NCBI GenBank assembly: GCA_031267475.1
Contig: JAIRZA010000051.1
Span: 1 to 13,030, forward strand
Direction of reading: 5' to 3'
Source: Spirochaetaceae bacterium
GTDB lineage: Bacteria; Spirochaetota; Spirochaetia; Treponematales; Breznakiellaceae
DNA length: 13,030 nucleotides
Positions 5,508-13,030 of this stretch are shown in pieces (the stretch's first letter is position 1; the number at the start of each line of letters is the position of its first letter). The translations under genes and the position numbers were made by a program. Under the pieces are notes generated by a model. The model was given only the letters and a program-made list of their open reading frames with translations. It had not been told where the DNA came from and made no database searches.

Positions 5508-7304
5508 ATGGACCTTTTAGATTATTACCGGGACAACCTGTCATATATACGGCATTTATCCGTGGAGTTTGCCGGAGAATTTCCAAAAATCGCCGGACGT
5601 TTAGGACTCGGCGATTTTGAATGTCAGGATCCATACATCGAGCGGCTGCTTGAGGGTATCGCCTTTTTATCAGCCCGCGTAGAAAAAAAACTTGACGACA
5701 GCTATAAAAATTTTTTGGAATCAGTGCTGAATTCTGTAGCTCCAAGCGCATTATATCCCATCCCGTCCGGCGCGGTGCTTGAACTTTATCCCAATTACCT
5801 TAACGAGAACGCGCGGAACGGCGTACTCTTAAAAGCTGGAACTATACTGGACGCCGCCATTCCGTCGATAAATACTCCATGCAGCTTTTCAACTTCGGAG
5901 GATATACCCATTGTTCCGCTTACTGTTGCAGAAACAGAATATATAACCCGTAGTATTTCAGATTTTGGCGTCAATGAAAAAAACGCGCTCGCCGGACTGC
6001 GTATAAAACTTGAGGCTGTTGAAGGCTCTGCGCCAGCTTCAATAGACGAACTTGTTTTTTACATCAATTTATCTGACGCGGACGCATCGTTGTTGCTCCG
6101 CCAAATACTGCACGAAACGATAAACATATATATACGCGGCAAAGATTCGTTTGAGCTGCTTACCGGCGTACATAGCGATATGATGCTTACGGCTGGAGAA
6201 GAACTGTTGCCGGATAAGCTGAGCGGCGGCGCTTACTGCATTAAATTATTACAAAATTTTTTAGCTTATCCTTCGTTTTTCAAATTTTTTCGCTTAAAGA
6301 ATATTAAAAACGCTCTTGCAGCGGACACGAAAAACATTGAGTTATTACTGGCTTTTAACCGGCGCGAATCGACGCTGTCCTATATAAAGGAAGGCGCGTT
6401 GCGGCTTAATTGCGCGCCGGCGCTCAATATTTTTTCAAAACGCGCCGACCGTGTTACGCTTGGACTCGAGACTTATGAATTTCATGTAACGCCGGATAAA
6501 ACAGCGCCGCGTGATTATGAAATCGTAAACATAAACTGTCTGGAATTCTTTAACGAACAGAATGAAACGCTGTTTTTTGCCAGCAATTTTTACGATACCC
6601 CGCCCGCGCCGAAAAACGCTGAGCGAAATTTTTTTAGCCAGCGCCGGCGAAAACGGCTTGTGAATCCGGGTAATGAACGCCGCAGCTCTTATGACGGCGC
6701 TGAAATGTTCGTTTCTTTTTCATTGCAGGATAAAAAACTGGAACAAGCGTATCAATTTGCGGCGGAAACAGTCTGTACCAACCGCGATTTAAGCCTGCTC
6801 GTTCAAATGGAAACCCCGCTAAGCTCCCGAAGTCCGCTGCTTAAAGGCGCTTCCTTTATTACCCGCCCTACCCGCCCGGATTATTCTTCCATCGAAAAAG
6901 AAGGAATTTCCGGATTTTCACAGTTAAGCCATATCACCTTCAACCTGTCCTCCTTGTTCTGGCAGAACGGCAAATTCCCGCTTGAGGCGCTAAGGACGCT
7001 CATCGGTTCTTACCAGATACGCTCCAGCGAAGAGACAAAACGTATTCTGGAAGGTATAAGCGCGCTGGAAAGTGAAAGCATGGCATTCCGTTTCATAAAA
7101 AACGGCGCTATTTTCTTTGAAATGGGGTGGAAAGTGAAATTTACGCTGGATGAAAGCGCCTTTGCCGGTATCGGCTACTACACCTTTGGAAAAATTATCA
7201 CCGAATTATTAAAATCGTTCTCCGCAGTCAATTCTTTGATGGAATTTCATTTTTTTACCAAGCAATCAGGATGTATCGCCGTATGGAAGATGTTAGAAAA
7301 TTAG
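5508..7304 (+). CDS. tssF: TssF (VasA-type) baseplate protein
   Basis: A 598-residue protein, about the usual size of TssF. The first 70 residues are nearly a family consensus: LDYYRDNLSYIRHLSVEFAG, then FPKIAGRLGL, then DPYIERLLEGIAFLSARVEKKLDD. A PSGAVLELYPN strand follows near 85-95, and the middle has a LAFNRRESTLSYIKEGALRLNCAPALNIF stretch (about 281-310) that corresponds to the conserved wedge region. The C-terminal part has the typical GSYQIRS segment and ends in strands. TssF and TssG form the wedge trifurcation with TssE and TssK. Ribosome-site bases AAGGA (5488-5492) overlap the tssE stop and are 15 bases from the ATG, which suggests coupling to tssE. The last 22 bases overlap tssG. 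Confidence 0.96.
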   Translation: MDLLDYYRDNLSYIRHLSVEFAGEFPKIAGRLGLGDFECQDPYIERLLEGIAFLSARVEKKLDDSYKNFLESVLNSVAPSALYPIPSGAVLELYPNYLNENARNGVLLKAGTILDAAIPSINTPCSFSTSEDIPIVPLTVAETEYITRSISDFGVNEKNALAGLRIKLEAVEGSAPASIDELVFYINLSDADASLLLRQILHETINIYIRGKDSFELLTGVHSDMMLTAGEELLPDKLSGGAYCIKLLQNFLAYPSFFKFFRLKNIKNALAADTKNIELLLAFNRRESTLSYIKEGALRLNCAPALNIFSKRADRVTLGLETYEFHVTPDKTAPRDYEIVNINCLEFFNEQNETLFFASNFYDTPPAPKNAERNFFSQRRRKRLVNPGNERRSSYDGAEMFVSFSLQDKKLEQAYQFAAETVCTNRDLSLLVQMETPLSSRSPLLKGASFITRPTRPDYSSIEKEGISGFSQLSHITFNLSSLFWQNGKFPLEALRTLIGSYQIRSSEETKRILEGISALESESMAFRFIKNGAIFFEMGWKVKFTLDESAFAGIGYYTFGKIITELLKSFSAVNSLMEFHFFTKQSGCIAVWKMLEN

Positions 7305-8344
7305 TCAAAACGCTCGCGCACAACCTTCGCCAGAAAATTTCTGTTCCGGATTTTTGGGGACTGGTAAGAAAGCTGGAGAATAGCAATAAAGGGAAGCCGC
7401 GGATAGGACGCGCTAAAAACCCTTCGGATGAAAATGTCCGCTTCGGCCAGTCGCCGTTTATGCGCCTGCCGGCAAACGACATTGCCGAAATTACTCCCGG
7501 AAAAATAGACGGTGTTGACGCGGTCATATTCACATACTTTATGGGGCTTTTAGGAATAAACGGCCCCATGCCGCTGGAATTCACAAGCTATGTTTACCAG
7601 CGTTCTTACAATCATTACGACCACACATGGCGGCGTTTCCTTGACATTATAAACCACCGTATGCACGTACTCTACTATCGAGCCTTCGCGCAAAATGAAC
7701 AGAGCATTTGTTTTGACCGGACGGACGACGACCCAATACAATACATAATAAAGAGCCTTACGGGACTGCCTCCAAACATGAATTTTCCACCCGATTTGGA
7801 AAATACAGCGCTTTCTTACGCCGCGAATTTTTCATTTATGGCAAGAAACCGCTGCGGGCTGGAGGATATTTTACGCAGGATGTTAAAAACAAAAGTAGCG
7901 GTAAAAGATTTTGTAATAGCTTCTTATGACTTAAAGCCGGACCATTACACCATTTTGGGCAATCCTAAAACCGCGGTTTTAGGATTGAGCACACAAATCG
8001 GACGCTCCTGCCTAAGCGCCTCCCGTCAATTTGAAATAGAAATAGGGCCGATCAGTTTTGAAACATATCAGTTTTTGATAAACAATTTTGGCGGCCTCGA
8101 AGCGCTGCGGCAAACAGTCCGGCTCTATCTGGACAGACCTTTGGACTACGCGGTAGTGATTCTGCTTGACAAAGGCATAGTCCCGCCGGCGCGGCTAAGT
8201 TCGGCGCCGCCGCAAGAAGGAGCGGCGAGCTTAGGTTATAACTGCTGGATCGGGGATACCTGCAAAGAATTAAAATTACGAATAGACGCTTCAAGATTTA
8301 ATCGTATGGAGCATAATAAAGCCAACAAAGAGGATGCGGCATGA
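7283..8344 (+). CDS. tssG: TssG (VasB-type) baseplate protein
   Basis: A 353-residue protein with the TssG layout: an N-terminal helical segment (SVPDFWGLVRKLE), VRFGQSPFMRLPANDIAEI, then FTYFMGLLGINGPMPLEFT, and an RSYNHYDHTWRRFLDIINHR helix, all hallmarks of the family. The start is uncertain by four codons: an ATG at 7271 is in frame but has no ribosome site, while the ATG at 7283 has CAGGA at 7267-7271. Either start lies inside tssF, so translation is coupled. TssG pairs with TssF in the baseplate wedge and contacts the VgrG hub region. The final bases overlap clpV by 4 bp (ATGA at 8341-8344). Confidence 0.94.
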   Translation: MEDVRKLVKTLAHNLRQKISVPDFWGLVRKLENSNKGKPRIGRAKNPSDENVRFGQSPFMRLPANDIAEITPGKIDGVDAVIFTYFMGLLGINGPMPLEFTSYVYQRSYNHYDHTWRRFLDIINHRMHVLYYRAFAQNEQSICFDRTDDDPIQYIIKSLTGLPPNMNFPPDLENTALSYAANFSFMARNRCGLEDILRRMLKTKVAVKDFVIASYDLKPDHYTILGNPKTAVLGLSTQIGRSCLSASRQFEIEIGPISFETYQFLINNFGGLEALRQTVRLYLDRPLDYAVVILLDKGIVPPARLSSAPPQEGAASLGYNCWIGDTCKELKLRIDASRFNRMEHNKANKEDAA

Positions 8345-10953
8345 GCAAATTAAAGCGAATTCAACTTTTTTCAAAACTGGACGAAAAGGCGTATAAATCC
8401 ATAGAAAGCGCCACAATGCTATGCAAGGCGCGGGGCAACCCATACGTGGAGATAGCTCACTGGGTAAACCAAATACTGCTGTCGGAAAACACGGACTGGA
8501 ATGAAATAATCAATTTCTTTAATTTGGACGCTGCTGTATTGTCGAAAGATATGATACGAGCGCTTGACGACATCCCGCGCGGCGCCTCCTCTATTTCCGG
8601 TTTTTCCAACACGCTGGAGCTGCTTATAAAAGAAGCGTGGATGATAACATCCATTTCGTTCAACGAGGCGGCTATACGAACAGGTCATATCATGGCAGCT
8701 CTAAAGCAGACGATGGAATTCAACCGCCAGCTTAATGATATGAGCGCCGAGTTCAAAAAAATCAATGTGGATATTCTTACAGAACAGTTCAGCGCCATAG
8801 TCAAAAATTCCAGCGAAATTTCGGCGCCCGCGTCCGACGACAAAAACAAAAGCGCTCCCGCGGCGGCGGCTGGAAGCAGCGAGGCATTACAGCTTTACAC
8901 GGTGGATATAAGCGCCGCGGCGGCAGCCGGCAAATGCGATCCTGTTACAGGGCGTGATGTAGAAATACGTAAGATTATCAATATACTAATGCGCCGCCGG
9001 CAGAACAATCCTATCCTTACCGGAGACGCCGGTGTAGGCAAGACGGCGATAGTGGAAGGCTTCGCCCAGCGGCTTGCGTCCGGAGACGTTCCCGAATCAC
9101 TTAAAGGAACACGCCTGCTCTCGCTTGACCTGGGACTGCTTCAAGCCGGCGCAAGCATGAAGGGCGAGTTTGAAAACCGGCTTAAGCAGGTGATAGAGGG
9201 GGCGCAAAATTCCGAAGAACCGGTAATCCTGTTCATAGACGAGGCGCACACACTGATAGGCGCGGGCGGACAGGCGGGGCAGAATGACGCTGCCAACCTG
9301 TTAAAACCCGCGCTGGCGCGCGGGCAGCTTAGGTGTATCGCGGCAAGCACATATCAAGAATACATCAAATACTTTGAAAAAGACCCGGCGCTGGCGCGAC
9401 GTTTCCAAAACATCATCATTGACGAACCGGACGATGAAACCGCAACGGCGATGCTGCGCGGAATCGCGGGCGTTCTGGAAGCGCACCACAAGGCGATCAT
9501 TTTGAACGAGGCGCTGGAAGCGGCGGTAAAACTTTCACGCCGCTACCTGCCCGTCCGCTATCTCCCGGACAAAGCGGTCAGCGTACTGGACGCGGCCTGC
9601 GCGAAAGTAGCTTTAAGCCAGAACGCGGAGCCCGCGGAGCTTGAATACTGCCGGCGAAAGATAGACGCTGTAAAATTGGAAATAAGCATACTCCAAAGAG
9701 AAGAAACCAGCGGGCTTTCGCATGAAGAGCGCATAAAGGCGCTTGAAGAAGAGCTTAAACGGGAAGAGGCAAAAAAAGAGGAACTGGAAAAACGGACGGA
9801 TACTGAAAAGGCATTGGCGGCGGATATTACGCGCCTCCGCGAAGAGGCGGTATCCAGCGAGGAGGCGCGGCGGGAACTAAAAGAAAAACGCGACGAACTT
9901 TCCACCGCGCAAGGCGACGAACCGCTGGTATTCCCGCAAGTAGACGAGCAGACTGTTTCCGCCGTCATATCGGAATGGACGGGTATACCGCTCGGCCGCA
10001 TGGTGAAAAATGAAATCCAGTCAATCCTCTCGCTAGACAAGGAACTTCAAAAACGTGTAGTCGGGCAAAACCACGGACTTGAAATGATAGCCAAGCGTAT
10101 AACAACAGCCCGCGCGTCTCTTGCCGATCCGAACAAGCCGATAGCGGTAATCATGCTGGCAGGCCCCTCCGGTACCGGCAAGACGGAAACGGCGCTATCG
10201 CTCGCGGAACAGATTTACGGCAGTGAAGAAAACATCATCACCATCAACATGAGCGAATTTCAGGAGGCGCACACCGTTTCCACATTGAAAGGAGCGCCCC
10301 CTGGCTACGTCGGCTACGGCGAAGGCGGCGTTCTTACCGAAGCCGTGCGCCGTAAACCATACAGTGTGCTGCTTTTGGATGAAGTAGAGAAGGCGCACTC
10401 AGATGTACATGAAATCTTTTTTCAAGTCTTTGATAAAGGGCAGATGGAGGACGGCTCCGGCAGACTAGTAAATTTTAGAAATACGATTATCATTTTGACC
10501 ACAAACGTTGGAGACGCGGCTATCGCCAACCTTTGCGCGGACGAAAACGACTTACCGGGGACTGAACTTCTGGAGGAGGCGATACGTCCGGCGATGATGC
10601 GCGCCTTTCCCGCCGCTCTTTTAGGGCGTTTACAAATTGTACCGTACTACCCGCTTGGCAAAAATGTTCTTTGCAGCATAATAGACTTAAAACTTGGCCG
10701 GATTAAAAAACGAGTGGCTGATAATTACAAAGCGGAACTGGAGATTTCCGGCGCTGTAAACGACGAGATTATCCGGCGCTGCGACAACGCCGCTTCCGGA
10801 GCGCGTTTAATCGACGCCGTGATAAACAACAGCATACTGCCGGAAATCAGCGCAACGTTTTTACGCGCCATAATAGAAAAAGAGACGCTTTCGAAAGTGT
10901 CTTTGGATGTAAGCGATAACAAATTCGTTTATAATTTTAAGAACAAAGAATAA
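8341..10953 (+). CDS. clpV: ClpV (TssH) AAA+ sheath-disassembly ATPase
   Basis: An 870-residue Hsp100/ClpB-like ATPase. It has a Clp N-like helical domain (about 1-150), then a Ser/Ala-rich linker. The first AAA+ module has Walker A GDAGVGKT (228-235) and Walker B VILFIDEAHT (295-304). A charged coiled-coil (about 435-522) forms the middle domain. The second AAA+ module has GPSGTGKT (608-615), the pore-region GAPPGYVGYGEGG and Walker B LLLDE (677-681). Both catalytic glutamates are present. ClpV recognises the TssC N-terminal helix in contracted sheaths and unfolds them for reuse. The GYVGYGEGG and SVLLLDEVEKAH blocks are shared with ClpB, so assignment to ClpV rests on the N-domain and the tssG-overlapping T6SS context. 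It begins in an ATGA overlap with tssG. Confidence 0.97.
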   Translation: MSKLKRIQLFSKLDEKAYKSIESATMLCKARGNPYVEIAHWVNQILLSENTDWNEIINFFNLDAAVLSKDMIRALDDIPRGASSISGFSNTLELLIKEAWMITSISFNEAAIRTGHIMAALKQTMEFNRQLNDMSAEFKKINVDILTEQFSAIVKNSSEISAPASDDKNKSAPAAAAGSSEALQLYTVDISAAAAAGKCDPVTGRDVEIRKIINILMRRRQNNPILTGDAGVGKTAIVEGFAQRLASGDVPESLKGTRLLSLDLGLLQAGASMKGEFENRLKQVIEGAQNSEEPVILFIDEAHTLIGAGGQAGQNDAANLLKPALARGQLRCIAASTYQEYIKYFEKDPALARRFQNIIIDEPDDETATAMLRGIAGVLEAHHKAIILNEALEAAVKLSRRYLPVRYLPDKAVSVLDAACAKVALSQNAEPAELEYCRRKIDAVKLEISILQREETSGLSHEERIKALEEELKREEAKKEELEKRTDTEKALAADITRLREEAVSSEEARRELKEKRDELSTAQGDEPLVFPQVDEQTVSAVISEWTGIPLGRMVKNEIQSILSLDKELQKRVVGQNHGLEMIAKRITTARASLADPNKPIAVIMLAGPSGTGKTETALSLAEQIYGSEENIITINMSEFQEAHTVSTLKGAPPGYVGYGEGGVLTEAVRRKPYSVLLLDEVEKAHSDVHEIFFQVFDKGQMEDGSGRLVNFRNTIIILTTNVGDAAIANLCADENDLPGTELLEEAIRPAMMRAFPAALLGRLQIVPYYPLGKNVLCSIIDLKLGRIKKRVADNYKAELEISGAVNDEIIRRCDNAASGARLIDAVINNSILPEISATFLRAIIEKETLSKVSLDVSDNKFVYNFKNKE

Positions 10954-10989
10954 ACTGCTCGCCGCGAACAAAAAATATTTCACACGCCG

Positions 10990-11023
10990 CCCCCGCCCGC
11001 CGCCCAAGGGCGGATGGCGGGGG
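10990..11023 (+). terminator. GC-rich hairpin after clpV (probable terminator, weak T tract)
   Basis: CCCCCGCC (10990-10997) pairs with GGCGGGGG (11016-11023), and inner CCGCCC/GGGCGG (11000-11005, 11008-11013) closes on a 2-nt loop with a small internal loop. The stem is very stable, but the following bases (ATATACTAATTATTATT) are only T-rich, not a T-run. It most likely ends or attenuates the tssE-clpV transcript and separates the spike genes. Confidence 0.55.
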
Positions 11024-11103
11024 ATATACTAATTATTATTGAAACAAAAGCCTTAGCTGTGTGTTCTTAATATATACGGAATATAAAATTTCGTTTATAC
11101 GTT

Positions 11104-11109
11104 TATAAT
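11104..11109 (+). promoter_or_regulatory. Possible -10 box for the PAAR-vgrG unit
   Basis: A perfect TATAAT sits 23 bases before the PAAR start, just ahead of AAGGAG (11120-11125). No convincing -35 is present 16-18 bp upstream, where the sequence is AT-rich. The AT-rich stretch 11065-11110 after the GC hairpin is the natural place for a promoter, but this is only a weak call. Confidence 0.25.
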
Positions 11110-11131
11110 CATTGAAAATAAGGAGTAGGAT

Positions 11132-11422
11132 ATGCCGACACCAGTTGCCTCAATTTGTAATTTAACAGCCACCGGCGATGTGATAATAGGACCCGGAGGC
11201 ATCACTACGATGGTCAAAGGGCTGCCTGTAGCCTGTTTAGGCGATTTAGTGGCAGGACCCATGTGTATAACCGGTGTTATCAGCATGACTACCGCTCTGA
11301 ATAAACTGGCAAAAGGAAGACCTACCGCTAATTTAGGGAGCATAGTTATGGGGATTTCTATACTAGGCATACCAATATCCACCGCCGTATTGCTTTGCCC
11401 GAATGTAAACGTGATTGTATGA
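11132..11422 (+). CDS. PAAR-like T6SS spike-tip protein, histidine-free
   Basis: A 96-residue Gly/Pro/Val-rich protein without signal peptide, preceded by AAGGAG (11120-11125, 6-base spacing). Repeated short-strand units fit a PAAR cone: GPGGITTMVKGLPVACLGD (20-38), a second LNKLAKGRPTANLGS unit (56-70) and a hydrophobic GISILGIPIS end. PAAR proteins cap the VgrG needle and sharpen it, usually holding a metal through His and Cys. Here there is no His at all, but four Cys (C9, C35, C45, C89), so a metal site would need to be all-Cys or absent. It is a stand-alone tip with no effector extension. Only 8 bases separate it from the VgrG gene, whose ribosome bases overlap its stop codon, so the two are translated together and likely act together. 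Assignment rests on pattern and context. Confidence 0.75.
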   Translation: MPTPVASICNLTATGDVIIGPGGITTMVKGLPVACLGDLVAGPMCITGVISMTTALNKLAKGRPTANLGSIVMGISILGIPISTAVLLCPNVNVIV

Positions 11423-11430
11423 GGTAGGCG

Positions 11431-12663
11431 ATGTCTGAAGCGACAAACATACTGGAACTGCGACCGGCCGGAGACGAGTACGCCGACCTTTATCCATGGG
11501 ATTTAATTTTAGAAGAAGGATTCTCGCGGCTTTACCGGGCAAAATTAACAGCGATTTCAGATAAAAAACATACGGCGGAAGAACTGGCGTCGCTCGTTGA
11601 TAAAAAGATTACTATCGTCATCAATGAAAAATTGATGGACAGGAAAACACTGCGAACACGTTATCTGCACGGAATCGTTACAGAAGCGGGCAGCGCGGGA
11701 GTGTTTTGCAGCGGCGTTAAAAAGGACTGCTATGTCTACAGATTTATCATTGAGCCGGCTCTCTCCCGTTTAAGGTTTACACGCTTAAGTATGCCGTACT
11801 ACAAGATGAATCCCGCGGATATTTTTGAACAGATTATCGCCAAATATAATATAAAAGTTCAAATCGAAAGCAAATATTTTTCACGCGGCGAGTACGGCAA
11901 GAATCTGATGTTTAATCAAACAGACTTGTCAGACATCGACTTCATTGAACGCATCGCGGGGCTTTATGGATTGCCGTATACATTCAAACATCCGGCGGTT
12001 TTAGGCAGCGCGTTAGGAACCGAGGAGCTTTATTTTTCCAACGGAGAAAAATTTCCTGTTTCTGAAATCGTTTATTCTGACAAGCGTAAAGAACCCGGCA
12101 TAGCGGAGTTCGATTTTTTAAGCGCCGACGAAAGCCTTAGCCGGTGGCGGATGGATAAATTTAGTATGTCAAGCAGCACCGGCGTTGACGGTTTTAAGCT
12201 GAACGCGGTATACCCCTCAGCCAATTACGGGTCTGAGCAGTGGAAGCAAGGCAAGACAGGGGCGGGCGACAGATGCGTAAAATATTCGGGGCTTTTTCAC
12301 GGCTACGATGTAACCGCGGAAACCGGTGAAATTGACGATGACATTAAAAAGATTCTTATGGCGCAAAGCCGCGCCGCGGATATAGCAAAGACGAATATAT
12401 CGGGCGAGGCGGCTAACATACTTGTACGTCCCGGCATAATACTAGAGTTAAAGCATTTTTATGGCGCGGCCGATAAAACGATAAATATAATTTTAGTTAC
12501 GGGCATACGGCTTCATCTTAGAACGTGCTGGCGCCCGGATTTAGCCGTATTGCCGGAAGCCGCTTCCGGCGGCGAGGTAAGCGAGCTTGAATTCAGCGGC
12601 ATGGATTGGGGGCGGGACGCGGTAAAACGGTTTTGCCCGCCTGTTTTCAATATGAGCGGATAG
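11431..12663 (+). CDS. vgrG: VgrG-type spike hub protein (gp27-like part only)
   Basis: A 410-residue protein with the N-terminal half of VgrG. It includes LYRAKLTAISD (about 34-44) and LHGIVTEAGSAG (about 79-90). The YRFIIEPALSRLRFTR block (about 104-119) matches the VgrG segment before the DIxxxIL helix, here NPADIFEQIIAKY. EYGKNLMFNQTDLSDIDFIERIAGLYGLPYTF-like sequence at about 154-185 corresponds to the conserved YRESDxxFxxRLxxxxGIxYxF region. The later part (about 300-370) covers the rest of the gp27-like fold. The protein then ends at a TAG with no gp5-like OB fold or beta-helix, which a normal T6SS VgrG (usually over 600 residues) would contain. GAGG (11421-11424) precedes the ATG and overlaps the PAAR stop. 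It could alternatively be called a phage gpD-like tail hub, but the T6SS context favours VgrG. Confidence 0.88.
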   Translation: MSEATNILELRPAGDEYADLYPWDLILEEGFSRLYRAKLTAISDKKHTAEELASLVDKKITIVINEKLMDRKTLRTRYLHGIVTEAGSAGVFCSGVKKDCYVYRFIIEPALSRLRFTRLSMPYYKMNPADIFEQIIAKYNIKVQIESKYFSRGEYGKNLMFNQTDLSDIDFIERIAGLYGLPYTFKHPAVLGSALGTEELYFSNGEKFPVSEIVYSDKRKEPGIAEFDFLSADESLSRWRMDKFSMSSSTGVDGFKLNAVYPSANYGSEQWKQGKTGAGDRCVKYSGLFHGYDVTAETGEIDDDIKKILMAQSRAADIAKTNISGEAANILVRPGIILELKHFYGAADKTINIILVTGIRLHLRTCWRPDLAVLPEAASGGEVSELEFSGMDWGRDAVKRFCPPVFNMSG

Positions 12664-12796
12664 TTAGGGGCGTGTTGTACGAGCTTAAATGAAATAACCG
12701 GCAAAGGCCAAACTATAAAGGCGCTTGCGAACCGCAGGCTTGCATCCGCCGCAGACGGGCGAAAATTTGCAGTTTGATTAATCAAGCCGGCATAGA

Positions 12797-12820
12797 TTGA
12801 CACAAATTTATTTTGGTCAA
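12797..12820. repeat. Imperfect inverted repeat overlapping the promoter
   Basis: TTGACACAAAT (12797-12807) and ATTTTGGTCAA (12810-12820) are inverted copies with 9 of 11 positions paired and a 2-nt centre. The dyad covers the -35 box and most of the spacer, which is where a repressor site would be placed. It may also be chance in AT-rich sequence. Confidence 0.3.
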
Positions 12821-12826
12821 TACAAT
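12797..12826 (+). promoter_or_regulatory. Predicted sigma70-type promoter for the gp5-like gene
   Basis: A perfect TTGACA (12797-12802) and TACAAT (12821-12826, one base from consensus) with an 18-bp spacer. It shares TTGACACA and the spacer length with the tssA promoter at 844. Transcription would start near 12833, about 19 bases before the ATG at 12852. Confidence 0.55.
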
Positions 12827-12851
12827 TACATATAATAAAGGAGCGCGTCGT

Positions 12852-13030
12852 ATGGATTTAAAAAAAATGACAGTATCAGAAGGATGCTTAGTGCAGGACC
12901 CGTACAAGTTTAAGGCGGAAACCGGCGGCAAAACCGTTAGCGTTATGCTTGTAATGCCTCTTGGCGGTGTAGAATCGGGATTATACCGGTCGCCTAAAGC
13001 AGGCGAAAATGTATTGGTAGCGTCTGTAGA
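12852..13030 (+). CDS. Probable gp5-like OB-fold spike protein, N-terminal part (runs off window)
   Basis: Open from the ATG at 12852 to the window edge, 59 full codons visible. AAGGAG (12838-12843) precedes the ATG by 8 bases and a good promoter lies at 12797. The protein begins MDLKKMTVSEGCLVQDPYKF, then a strand (KTVSVMLVMPLGG, about 27-39) and LYRSPKAGENVLVA (about 45-58). The last piece resembles the PxxGdEVLV motif of gp5/VgrG OB folds, which bridge the gp27-like hub and the beta-helical needle. Placed straight after a VgrG that lacks this part, it is best read as the separate second half of the spike. With only 59 residues this is an inference. It could also be another small OB-fold or an unrelated T6SS accessory gene. 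Confidence 0.55.
   Translation, partial: MDLKKMTVSEGCLVQDPYKFKAETGGKTVSVMLVMPLGGVESGLYRSPKAGENVLVASV

Noticed and set aside
9558..10040. A 160-codon minus-strand ORF inside clpV.
   Set aside because: Ser-rich antisense shadow of the clpV coiled-coil region, where GAG/GAA-rich codons leave few stops on the opposite strand.
12664..12777. In-frame continuation of the VgrG-type protein past its TAG (about 36 codons to a TGA), considered as stop-codon read-through or a broken fused VgrG.
   Set aside because: 36 stop-free codons are expected fairly often by chance, the peptide does not look like an OB fold, and the next gene starts in its own context with promoter and AAGGAG.
12513..12803. A 96-codon minus-strand ORF across the end of vgrG.
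   Set aside because: Mostly the antisense shadow of the vgrG coding frame; no ribosome site or family features seen.
1..13030. CRISPR arrays, tRNA or rRNA genes, long tandem repeats.
   Set aside because: No spaced direct repeats, no tRNA-like cloverleaf or rRNA segment was noticed in the intergenic gaps.

Overview
The window is the left part of a type VI secretion system (T6SS) locus. Every large gene lies on the + strand. It comes from a diderm (Gram-negative-type) bacterium: a T6SS needs an outer membrane, and the one non-T6SS gene encodes a periplasmic protein with a signal peptide. Base composition looks balanced, with AT-rich intergenic gaps and gcg/gcc-rich alanine codons in the genes. 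The taxon cannot be fixed from sequence alone. A gut proteobacterium or a treponeme-like spirochaete would both fit, and I hold neither firmly.

Layout. Bases 1-146 are the 3' end of an IS3/IS481-type transposase, and a likely IS terminus lies at about 132-160. Bases 164-609 hold a promoter, a dyad at its expected transcription start, and a gene for a secreted OB-fold (BOF, YgiW/YdeI-like) protein. Two hairpins between 678 and 809 separate this unit from the T6SS. A TTGACA/TATACT promoter at 844-873 then leads into tssA (891), tssB (2058) and tssC (2640). hcp (4412) forms its own module: two hairpins lie in the gap before it and a 15-bp-stem terminator follows it. tssE (4989), tssF (5508), tssG (7283) and clpV/tssH (8341) follow with short gaps or overlaps. 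After a GC-rich hairpin come a small PAAR-like spike tip (11132) and a VgrG-type protein (11431). A further promoter (12797-12826) precedes a gene cut off by the window edge (12852 onward).

How the genes work together. TssB/TssC form the contractile sheath and Hcp the inner tube. TssE/F/G are baseplate wedge parts, and TssA is the cap or assembly coordinator. ClpV disassembles the contracted sheath. VgrG plus PAAR make the puncturing spike. The membrane complex (TssJ/L/M), TssK, and any effector or immunity genes are not in the window and presumably lie beyond 13030.

Most notable points: (1) the VgrG spike appears split. A 410-aa gp27-like hub protein stops before the OB-fold/needle part, and the next gene, with its own promoter and ribosome site, begins like a gp5-type OB fold. 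This is the phage T4 gp27/gp5 or P2 gpD/gpV arrangement rather than the usual fused T6SS VgrG. (2) The PAAR-like protein has no histidine and four cysteines, so the usual His-containing metal site would have to be remodelled. (3) hcp is insulated by strong hairpins on both sides, which suits separate high-level expression of the tube subunit.
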